Part shown: positions 57,506-64,000 of the stretch, piece after piece | Position numbering within the stretch: the stretch's first letter is position 1 | How the letters are laid out: every line of letters begins with the position of its first letter | DNA from: Blastopirellula retiformator | Lineage (GTDB): Bacteria; Planctomycetota; Planctomycetia; Pirellulales; Pirellulaceae | DNA length: 64,000 bases | Reading direction: 5' to 3' | NCBI RefSeq assembly: GCF_007859755.1 | Contig: NZ_SJPF01000007.1 | Span: 21,691 to 85,690 of the forward strand | Notes under the pieces: generated by a model | Seen by the model: the letters and a program-made list of their open reading frames with translations, nothing else | What the model was told of the DNA's origin: nothing | Databases searched by the model: none | Position numbers and translations under genes: made by a program

Positions 57506-58520
57506 GAGCGACCTCGACCTCATTTCCGCTCCGCGTCCACGCGGCTCGCCACAGGGCAAGATCGACCGTGTCGGCGACGAAGTGGACGCTGCCATCGACG
57601 TAGACCGCGTTGGCGCCACCCGGGTGAAAGCTGCGTGCGGCCGTCAACTTCGACGAACCGTAGACGACGTCTGGGTTCTTGCAATTGGGAGGTAGCCAAC
57701 CATTGAGCGTCGGTCCATTCGGAACCGAACCGCGCAACCAGTAGGCTTGACGCGTTCCGTCCCACGATCCAATCGAAGAGGAGATGTCGTTACCCGCGGC
57801 CGCGTCATTAGCGAGGGTCGCGTCAATCGCTGCGGACAAGCTACCGCGGTACTTACGCTCGTCCTGAGCCGGAGTCGCCGCCGCGACCTTACCGCCAGGG
57901 CCCTTCGACGATTCGGCGAACGCGATCGTGTTGCTCGTGCCGTCGGTAACCGACGCAAACTTGATCTTCGAGCCAACCCAGCAAAGGCCGTCGTTCGGGG
58001 TGCCGTTGCCAGGATGGTAGTTTCCGTCCTGACCGCTACCGACGTTCATGCAATAGTTGCTGCCGGCGACCTTAATCACGGCGCCAGACTGCATCGTTAG
58101 ATCCGAGGTCGAATCGCCCGGATCGCTGGGACAGAGAAACGGCTGCACCACGGTACCGGCTGGACCTTGCAAAGCGGACGGTAGATCAACCAGCGCGGGA
58201 TGCCCCATGTAGATGCCGTAGTCGACGAGATTGGAGAGATTCGCTTGTTCGATGTAGGGAAGCAGCTTCGCGATCGGCGAGAAGTCGCTGGGATATCCGC
58301 CCGAGACCGGCGTGCCGTTGTTCGGAAACGCTTCCTGATACGTCGAAGCATAGTTGTGCAGGGCCAACCCAATTTGCTTCAGGTTGTTCGTACACGACAT
58401 CCGCCGCGCCGCTTCGCGAGCCTGTTGTACGGCGGGAAGCAACAATGCGATCAAAACGCCGATAATGGCGATAACGACCAACAACTCAACTAGCGTAAAC
58501 GCATTACGTCGAGACGACAT
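57501..58520 (-). CDS. DUF1559 pseudopilin-like protein 2
   Basis: 339 residues with prepilin-like N-terminus [20 protein letters not shown] and DUF1559 motifs [19 protein letters not shown] and [17 protein letters not shown]. Its stop TAA lies in the tip of the multi-hairpin repeat, and the sequence before it ([10 protein letters not shown]) is a normal DUF1559 ending, so little or nothing was lost. Confidence 0.94.
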   Translation of the reverse strand: MSSRRNAFTLVELLVVIAIIGVLIALLLPAVQQAREAARRMSCTNNLKQIGLALHNYASTYQEAFPNNGTPVSGGYPSDFSPIAKLLPYIEQANLSNLVDYGIYMGHPALVDLPSALQGPAGTVVQPFLCPSDPGDSTSDLTMQSGAVIKVAGSNYCMNVGSGQDGNYHPGNGTPNDGLCWVGSKIKFASVTDGTSNTIAFAESSKGPGGKVAAATPAQDERKYRGSLSAAIDATLANDAAAGNDISSSIGSWDGTRQAYWLRGSVPNGPTLNGWLPPNCKNPDVVYGSSKLTAARSFHPGGANAVYVDGSVHFVADTVDLALWRAAWTRSGNEVEVAR

Positions 58521-59025
58521 GGAAAGACCTCTTCTGGCTAGAACTGCCGGTACTAGACGGCATGTACGGGGGTGAAACTGGAGGACATCGGAAATTGGGA
58601 ATCGCCCTGCGGACGACAGTTTTGCCCTTCAAAGCCTGGCAATTCGGGCGAAACAAGCGGAGAGCCTCCGCGGGCGTGGCTGGCAGAAGTCGCTAGCAAA
58701 GCAGGCTGCAGCGAGTACTGAGACTCGATATCATTGTTATAGTAAAAAGAACTGCCTCCTTCAAGGGCTGCAACCAGAACCGATGGGAAAGTGCGAGACA
58801 TTCGGTCGCCGGCACATTCTCCCAGCGTTCCGAACCGCTTCGCTGCTCGGCGAAATTCGACGATGCAAGTTGCGGACCAATCAAGCCAATCCCACAAACC
58901 CAGCAACAAGAGGAGTCAAGCGATTGCGATCGAGGGAACGTTTGTCGGTTGTTTCACCCCCATGTCGTTCAGAACGACATGGGACAAACCAATCTCACCA
59001 CAAAATTGAAGGGGCCCGCCCCCAG
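58521..59025. other. 505-bp region with a hairpin, no supported gene
   Basis: Holds a strong palindrome CCCATGTCGTT-CAG-AACGACATGGG at 58959-58983 (11-bp stem), 43 bp past the PepSY stop on the minus strand; it may end that transcript although no T-run follows. An AT-rich patch near 58730-58750 is a possible promoter zone for the DUF1559 gene. The open frames here are short and shadow-like. Confidence 0.5.
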
Positions 59026-60417
59026 TTACGCAGCGCCACGCATTCGGTCAATCTTTCCCCAAAGAAGGTCGATCAACGCAACCGCCAGCATCGAGATCCC
59101 CGCGACCGGCAACAAGATGGCGGCGACAAGGATCACCAGCCAGCCCCACGCTGGCATCGCCCCGGTCGCGGGACGACGCGGAAAACCAGTTCTCCCTTTG
59201 GGACGACGCTTCCACCACATCCAGACGCCGGTCACCGATAGGAGAAAGAGAGCGATCGAGGTTACCAGCGCCAAGATTTTCGTCGGCATCCCGAAGATCT
59301 TCCCCATGTGAATCGAAACGGCCCAGACCCGAACGCGATACAAGAAGGGATTGTCGGCCGCATCTACCACGTCAATCGTCTCGGCTGTGTATTGATCCAC
59401 CGACACCATGCGGAGCTTGTTCTTGTCGTCATCCTGAATCAAGAACGCCTTGTAGGCATCCTTGGGATTGGTCACAAAACGCACCGGGATCAGGTCATCC
59501 TTTCCCCGGCTGTGCGAAAGCAACGTCGACATGACTTGATCCAGCGAGGCAGGCTCAGCGCCTTCCGCAACCGGCGCCGAAACCGCAGGCCCAAACCACT
59601 TCGGCGCCCAGTGCCCTGCCGCTTTCACCGAAGCGTTAAACGCTGAGCCCATCACGACCGCAAAGAAGAGTCCGGTTCCCATCACGATCACAGCGAGCGG
59701 AACAAAGTAGAGTCCGGAAACTGCGTGCCAATCGCGCAAGACGGCGTACAGTTTCCCCTTTACGCGAGGCACCCAAACGCCGACGTTCTTCTTGCCACGC
59801 GGCCACCAGAGATAAACTCCCGTCGCCAGCAGCAGCAGCCCCCAACTTGTCGCCAACTCGGACAAGATGCGACCAGTGGTTCCCATCATCAACGAGCGAT
59901 GCAGGCTGAGAACAATCGCAAAAAAGTCATCTTCGGCGATTTTCGAACCCAGCACTTCGCCAGTGTACGGATCAAGATAAATGTGCCGATGCTTTTCACG
60001 GCCATGGTCATGATCACGCTCTTCCTCTCGGGCGGGATCATGCATCTCGGTCGGTGCAACGAACGCCACGGAGCGACTGGGGTCGGGAGAAACCATGATC
60101 CCTTCCAGTTCGATGGGCGCAACCTCGGCGGCAGCCAATTCGCGCAAACGCTCGTAACTGATCCGCTCTTCGCCAACCGCCACCTCCCGCAGAGACTGAT
60201 CTCGTGAAGCGGTCAATTCGGTTTGAAAGACGTAGAGCGCGCCCGTAATTGTGACGATCCAAAAAATCGGCGCCGTCAAAATTCCCGCATAAAAGTGCCA
60301 CCGCCAGACAACCTGATAGAGCTGCGACGCGGCTGACTTCTTCGATGCTGACGCCGATGATTCAGCGGAGACTTGCGGCCTTGCGGGCGTTTCCAGTGAA
60401 ACGAAGGGGTCGTTCAT
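59026..60417 (-). CDS. PepSY-domain membrane protein, probable iron-siderophore reductase type
   Basis: 463 residues. Four membrane helices: WRWHFYAGILTAPIFWIVT near 39-57, SWGLLLLATGVYLWW around 190, WHAVSGLYFVPLAVIVMGTG around 232-255, and another pair near 385-450. Periplasmic loops include a His-rich patch (HDPAREEERDHDHGREKHRH). WHFYAGI and LHRSLMM motifs carry the conserved His residues of the PepSY_TM family, members of which reduce ferric siderophores or handle copper. The neighbouring esterase-like gene favours iron, while the His patch suits any transition metal. Confidence 0.87.
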   Translation of the reverse strand: MNDPFVSLETPARPQVSAESSASASKKSAASQLYQVVWRWHFYAGILTAPIFWIVTITGALYVFQTELTASRDQSLREVAVGEERISYERLRELAAAEVAPIELEGIMVSPDPSRSVAFVAPTEMHDPAREEERDHDHGREKHRHIYLDPYTGEVLGSKIAEDDFFAIVLSLHRSLMMGTTGRILSELATSWGLLLLATGVYLWWPRGKKNVGVWVPRVKGKLYAVLRDWHAVSGLYFVPLAVIVMGTGLFFAVVMGSAFNASVKAAGHWAPKWFGPAVSAPVAEGAEPASLDQVMSTLLSHSRGKDDLIPVRFVTNPKDAYKAFLIQDDDKNKLRMVSVDQYTAETIDVVDAADNPFLYRVRVWAVSIHMGKIFGMPTKILALVTSIALFLLSVTGVWMWWKRRPKGRTGFPRRPATGAMPAWGWLVILVAAILLPVAGISMLAVALIDLLWGKIDRMRGAA

Positions 60418-60503
60418 TCGTTACACATGCTTCTGATACTGAGACTCATCGAGTGAAACGCGTACTAGCATGGATTCCCAGCGCGCCAATAACAAGAGGA
60501 GGT

Positions 60504-60617
60504 CGAAATATCAAGGAAATTGCGGTGGCGCTTTCGCTTTCCCCCGCGAAGATCAAGCGTGATCTTCGTTTCGTACGGAGTTGGCTCTACCGAGAAATTT
60601 CCGATGGCCGCAAGTAG
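60504..60617 (+). pseudogene. ECF sigma factor, C-terminal remnant
   Basis: Frame encoding IKEIAVALSLSPAKIKRDLR then FVRSWLYREISDGRK, the region 4 helix-turn-helix and end of planctomycete ECF sigma factors of the type found with Ser/Thr kinases. Everything upstream of region 4 is missing, and the PepSY gene starts divergent 87 bp away. It overlaps the kinase remnant by 14 bases, the usual junction of such pairs. Confidence 0.72.
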
Positions 60618-61152
60618 TTCGCATTCGATCGACGTCCTTCAACGCATTTTCGAACAAGTCGCCGATCTCCACGGGACGGAACGTCAGGCGCGTCTGCAAC
60701 AACTTTGTCACGACGACGAATCGCTGCGCAAGGTCGCCGCCATCGCCAGGCTCGGTCCCGTCCTGATGGCGGATATATTCCTGAATCACCTCGTCGGTCA
60801 CGTTGCCGCTGGTCGCCACAAAGTACCCGCGTGCCCACAGATGCCGGCCCCAATACTGTTTTTGCAAATGCCGAAACTCCATCAACAGCTTCCGTGAACT
60901 CTTCCCCTTGATGTACTGCATGATTTTGCTGGGCGCAAAGTTCGGCGGGCACGACAGCAGCACATCAACATGGTCTCGGGAGACCGCCCCTTCTAGGATT
61001 TCAATCTCGTTGGTGCGGCAAACCTCGCGAACGAGTTCCCGTACACGAACGCCGACCTCCCCCACGAGAATCGGTTTGCGATACTTGGTCACCCAGACAA
61101 AGTGGAACTTGATGTCAAAACGACTATGCGAACTGGTGCGGTATCTTTCCAT
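60553..61152 (-). CDS. IS200/IS605-type Y1 transposase with altered HUH motif and foreign tail
   Basis: 199 residues. Residues 1-130 match IS200-type TnpA: FHFVWVTKYRKPILVG, YIKGKSSRKLL, ARGYFVATSGNVTDEVIQEY with catalytic Tyr126. The metal-binding HUH box reads DHVDVLL (61-63), with Asp where the second His belongs (GAT for CAT), so cleavage activity is doubtful. Residues beyond about 135-150 run into sequence antisense to the kinase remnant and are not part of the normal enzyme (usually 130-155 residues). These single-stranded-DNA transposases use subterminal hairpins; the adjacent hairpin repeat at 61323 is therefore of interest. Confidence 0.85.
   Translation of the reverse strand: MERYRTSSHSRFDIKFHFVWVTKYRKPILVGEVGVRVRELVREVCRTNEIEILEGAVSRDHVDVLLSCPPNFAPSKIMQYIKGKSSRKLLMEFRHLQKQYWGRHLWARGYFVATSGNVTDEVIQEYIRHQDGTEPGDGGDLAQRFVVVTKLLQTRLTFRPVEIGDLFENALKDVDRMRTTCGHRKFLGRANSVRNEDHA
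60604..60738 (+). pseudogene. Ser/Thr protein kinase, N-terminal remnant
   Basis: Starts MAASSSHSIDVLQRIFEQVA and continues with a Glu-Arg-Ala-type helix ending LCHDDESLRKV, the pre-kinase segment typical of planctomycete kinases. The homology stops near 60738, where sequence belonging to the oppositely oriented IS200-type transposase begins; no kinase catalytic motif follows. Confidence 0.68.
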
Positions 61153-61322
61153 TCCCCGATTTTAGCCGGAAACGGAAGAACCTAAAGGTTTCGCCTGAAG
61201 GCGAGGGTATTAGACCCATCGCTTGGAAAATAAAAACCCGAGCGGCTGCTTGATGCTCTCGAGAGTACTGGTCGCCATCCTCCAGAGCAGGTCCATTCGT
61301 ACGAAGGCGGCAAGACTTCGCC

Positions 61323-61479
61323 GCTAGCTGCCTGTTGAAAAATGCCATCGTTACATTTTCCAACCTCGCCAGGCTCAGAGCATAGCTCTTCGCGGCTCGC
61401 AAAATAACGACTTACGTCGCTATATTGGGATCGCATCCCTGCGATCCAGTAGTCCGTTGAGAAAATCAACGGACTACTA
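61323..61479 (+). repeat. Multi-hairpin dispersed repeat, copy 5
   Basis: 157 bp from GCTAGCTGCCTGTTG to CAACGGACTACTA. It lies 170 bp upstream of the IS200-type transposase start. Several arms carry changes (GCCATCGTTACATTTT weakens one stem; GCTATATTGG; CCAGTAGTCCGTTGAG), some compensated on the other side (AGTAGTCCGTTGA/TCAACGGACTACT). Confidence 0.9.
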
Positions 61480-61785
61480 CGGACCTTCTGACTGCAATCG
61501 AAGCTGCCCGCCGCCCAGGCGAGTCTGTAGCGATCTCTTCCCAGGATTACCTTGATCGCCGCGCGGCCGAGCTGCCTTGCGCGCGGCCAATACCCTCCCC
61601 CAAGCCCCATTTCAGAAAAATGTGCCAAGAAGGTGAACTTTTCACAAAGGATAAAGTGGGGAGCCTAGGTTCCAATTGCCGATAAGCAAACCGTGCAGGC
61701 AAGGAAAGCTAGCATTTGGCGAGCCATCGTCAGAATGTCGGGGACGGAGCGGATTTATCGATCCAGCAGACGCACCGAAAGCCGC

Positions 61786-62298
61786 ATGAACGAATCAACT
61801 CCCCTTTACCTTTTGTTTTGCGAATCGACCGAAGGCCCTTATGGCGGCAGTTGGCGCTTCGTTTTGGAATGTGTTGACCAACAAGAACGCCTTGTCGCCT
61901 CCGGAGAAGAGGCTTGGCGCGATCGTGACCGTCTGGCGCTGCTATCGGTCGTTCGCGGCTTAGAGGCGTTGCCAGAGCCATCTCGCGTTACCTTGCTCAC
62001 GCCGTCGCGCTACGTCAGCCGCGGTTTTCGCTATGGATTGGCGGTTTGGCGCGAATCAGGCTTCCGCTGGGAGCGTTTCGGTCGCCTGGCGCCGGTCCGC
62101 GACGCCGATCTATGGCAGCGCATCGCCCAAGCGATGCAGTTTCATCGGGTTGATTGCCGCCCTTGGCGATTTGAAGCGGCTGATCTCGACCACGAAGATG
62201 ACAACAAAATGCCATCGGAGTCGTTGCATTTCGGTTCGCGACGCAATCGGCGCACGATTCGCATTGAAGAACAAGAACTAGCAGCCGCCGCGGGCTGA
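61786..62298 (+). CDS. RNase H-fold protein lacking catalytic residues
   Basis: 170 residues from ATG 61786; an in-frame start 17 codons earlier is possible. The order of elements follows RNase HI: LYLLFCESTEGPYGGSW, a helix RDRDRLALLSVVRGLEAL, then TLLTPSRYVSRGFRYGLAVW and APVRDADLWQRIAQAM. The catalytic residues are replaced: Glu48-equivalent is Ala51, Asp70-equivalent is Pro73 (TPSRYV for TDSQYV), and the last Asp is absent. It may bind RNA/DNA hybrids or serve structurally. Tail is basic then acidic. The 306 bp before it (61480-61785) hold nothing recognised. Confidence 0.65.
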   Translation: MNESTPLYLLFCESTEGPYGGSWRFVLECVDQQERLVASGEEAWRDRDRLALLSVVRGLEALPEPSRVTLLTPSRYVSRGFRYGLAVWRESGFRWERFGRLAPVRDADLWQRIAQAMQFHRVDCRPWRFEAADLDHEDDNKMPSESLHFGSRRNRRTIRIEEQELAAAAG

Positions 62299-62355
62299 GT
62301 TTATTCGCGGTATTCATCATCCCCCACCTGAACACAAAATCACGAGGAGAAGCGT

Positions 62356-64000
62356 GTGCGCACGAATGTTACACTAGATAACATGGGGGCTTTAATCGAA
62401 TGCCGGTCTGAAGATCCGTATCGCATTCTCGGTCCCCATCAAGTTGAGCACCGCGGAGAGCCTGCGATCGCCGTGCGGGCCTACCTGCCGGAATCGGAAC
62501 AAGCATGGGTGTTCCATCCCGGTCATAATAATAGCCAGCCAATGCGGCGGATCCATCCGAGCGGTTTGTTCGAGGCGATTTGTCCACAGGATGAAATCAT
62601 GAAATCGGGACAATATCAATTGCGCACTAGTGACCAGAGCGGCCAGATGAACTCAGTTCGAGACCCCTACGCGTTTCCTTCGTACTTTAGCGATTACGAC
62701 CTTTACCTGCTGGGCGAAGGCGCCCACTGGAAGTCGTACGACAAGCTGGGGGCACAGCTCCGCGAGGTCAACGGCGTCACTGGGGTCAACTTCGCCGTCT
62801 GGGCGCCCAACGCCAAAAGCGTCGCCGTCGTCGGGCAGTTCAACAAATGGGATGGCCGCGTCCACCCAATGCGCAAGCTTGGCTCCAGCGGCATCTGGGA
62901 AGTGTTCATTCCCGATCTGAAGCCGGGCGTCCAATACAAATACCGCGTCAATCAGCATGACCGCACGGTCGACAAGTGCGATCCTTACGCGTTCGCCGCC
63001 GAAGTTCCGCCCCGCACGGCGAACATCGTCACCGACCTGTCGACCTATACCTGGGATGACGCCGAGTACATGGCTCGCCGGGCCGAGCAAAACCAGCTGG
63101 AACGCCCCGTCTCGGTTTACGAGGTGCACCTGGGCAGCTGGAAATGGAACAACGACTCGAAGTCGGGCTGGTTCAACTATCGCGACCTGGCGCACCAGCT
63201 GGTCGACTATTGCCAGAAACAGAACTACACCCACATCGAACTGATGCCGGTCTCCGAGCATCCGTTCACCGGCAGTTGGGGATACCAGGCGGTCGGCTAC
63301 TTCGCCGCGACCAGCCGCTATGGCACGCCGGAAGACTTCATGTACTTCGTCGATTACTGCCACAAGCATGGCTTGGGCGTGATCATCGACTGGGTGCCGG
63401 CTCACTTCCCCAAAGACGACCACGGCCTGCGTCAGTTCGACGGCACCGCGCTGTACGAACATGACGATCCTCGCAAGGGCGAGCACCCCGACTGGGGCAC
63501 GTTGATCTTCAACTACGGTCGCAACGAGGTCAAAAACTTCCTGATCTCCAACGCCCTGTTCTGGTTCGACAAGTTCCACATCGACGGGCTCCGCGTCGAC
63601 GCAGTCGCTTCGATGCTGTACCTCGACTACAGCCGCAAGCATGACGAGTGGGTCCCGAACCAATACGGCGGTCGCGAGAACATCGAAGCGATCTCGTTCC
63701 TCCGCGAGTTCAACGAACAGTCGCACCTGCAGTACCCCGGCATCATGACGATCGCCGAAGAGTCGACCGCGTGGGGCGGCGTTTCGCACCCGACCGACGG
63801 CGGCGGACTCGGCTTCAGCCTGAAGTGGAACATGGGCTGGATGAACGACACGCTCCGCTACATGGGGAAAGATCCGGTTCACCGCAAGTTCCATCATGGC
63901 GAACTGACGTTCAGCCTGATCTATGCGTTTACCGAAAACTTCTGCCTGCCGCTGTCGCATGACGAAGTGGTGCATGGCAAAGGTTCGCTGCTGGACCAGA
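62356..64000 (+). CDS. glgB: 1,4-alpha-glucan branching enzyme GlgB (cut by window end)
   Basis: At least 548 residues, open at the right edge. GTG 62356 is preceded by GAGGAG at 6-7 bases, while the next Met (62383) has none, so the GTG is chosen. N-terminal GlgB domain ([10 protein letters not shown]) and a CBM48-like domain ([20 protein letters not shown]) are followed by the GH13 barrel: [12 protein letters not shown] and GYQAVGYFA, nucleophile Asp415 ([10 protein letters not shown]), acid Glu468/469 (AEEST) and Asp536 (SHDEVVHGK). The enzyme makes alpha-1,6 branches in glycogen. No other glycogen gene is visible upstream. Confidence 0.97.
   Translation, partial: MRTNVTLDNMGALIECRSEDPYRILGPHQVEHRGEPAIAVRAYLPESEQAWVFHPGHNNSQPMRRIHPSGLFEAICPQDEIMKSGQYQLRTSDQSGQMNSVRDPYAFPSYFSDYDLYLLGEGAHWKSYDKLGAQLREVNGVTGVNFAVWAPNAKSVAVVGQFNKWDGRVHPMRKLGSSGIWEVFIPDLKPGVQYKYRVNQHDRTVDKCDPYAFAAEVPPRTANIVTDLSTYTWDDAEYMARRAEQNQLERPVSVYEVHLGSWKWNNDSKSGWFNYRDLAHQLVDYCQKQNYTHIELMPVSEHPFTGSWGYQAVGYFAATSRYGTPEDFMYFVDYCHKHGLGVIIDWVPAHFPKDDHGLRQFDGTALYEHDDPRKGEHPDWGTLIFNYGRNEVKNFLISNALFWFDKFHIDGLRVDAVASMLYLDYSRKHDEWVPNQYGGRENIEAISFLREFNEQSHLQYPGIMTIAEESTAWGGVSHPTDGGGLGFSLKWNMGWMNDTLRYMGKDPVHRKFHHGELTFSLIYAFTENFCLPLSHDEVVHGKGSLLDQ

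Noticed and set aside
57221-57706. 161-codon plus-strand frame including MRSQNSDVSRYFASREEL
   Set aside because: It is the translation of the dispersed repeat plus antisense of DUF1559; the same peptide appears wherever the repeat lies.
58553-58909. 118-codon minus-strand frame before DUF1559 protein 2
   Set aside because: No signal, no domain and atypical codon use; treated as intergenic.
62653-63975. 440-codon minus-strand open frame
   Set aside because: Antisense shadow of glgB, which has all catalytic motifs.

Overview
The window looks like chromosome from a planctomycete of the Pirellulaceae type (Blastopirellula/Rhodopirellula relatives). This is inferred from gene content: two DUF1559 pseudopilin-like proteins, an archaeal-type methenyl-H4MPT cyclohydrolase (mch), a remnant of the planctomycete-style ECF sigma plus Ser/Thr kinase pair, long FtsX-type permeases, WD40 and zinc-ribbon membrane proteins, and Ole hydrocarbon genes. 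The DNA is moderately GC-rich with sparse, loosely packed genes. I see no rRNA, tRNA or CRISPR array. Species cannot be named from sequence alone.

Layout. 1-0.6 kb: C-terminal end of an IS4-type transposase and the first copy of a dispersed hairpin repeat. 0.7-7.9 kb (minus strand): a MoxR / DUF58 / transglutaminase-like operon continuing into a lipoprotein and a YraQ/ArsP-type permease, preceded by a His-rich secreted protein. 8-11.9 kb: a TolC-family lipoprotein, a bacterial PH-domain protein and nrdR. 11.9-14.6 kb: an accessory patch with three short palindromic repeat families around a RepA-like AAA ATPase. 14.6-25.2 kb: housekeeping genes on the minus strand (polyprenyl synthase, moaC, an HTH-receiver regulator, smc, a FlgI-like/HEAT lipoprotein, yidD-rnpA-dnaJ). 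25.5-30.7 kb: DinB-like protein, DtxR-type regulator, mch, WD40 protein.

30.8-42.6 kb is the most distinctive block: ATP-grasp ligase, OleC, a zinc-ribbon protein and OleD, then a dedicated acyl-chain operon (ketosynthase, acyl carrier protein, two phytoene-desaturase-like flavoproteins, FabZ-like dehydratase, FabI-like reductase) that runs convergently into OleA. The simplest reading is a system that builds and desaturates a special acyl chain and condenses two chains head to head into a long-chain ketone, beta-lactone or olefin. OleB, which makes the alkene, is not in the window.

43-46.4 kb holds two adjacent apparent pseudoenzymes (a C26 amidotransferase-like protein without its Cys and an AnmK-like protein without its Asp), a DJ-1/PfpI protein, a second acyl carrier protein and a 41-residue membrane protein. 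46.7-60.4 kb (minus strand) starts with an integrase remnant, then carries two tandem ABC ATPase/permease pairs, two DUF1559 proteins, an enterochelin-esterase-like protein and a PepSY protein, which suggests ferric-siderophore handling. 60.5-61.5 kb is a scar where an IS200-type transposase interrupts a sigma factor-kinase pair, followed by another hairpin repeat. The window ends inside glgB.

The strongest non-coding signal is a family of five roughly 150-158 bp multi-hairpin elements (477, 23435, 26893, 57348 and 61323). Two of them end exactly in the stop codon of a neighbouring gene.
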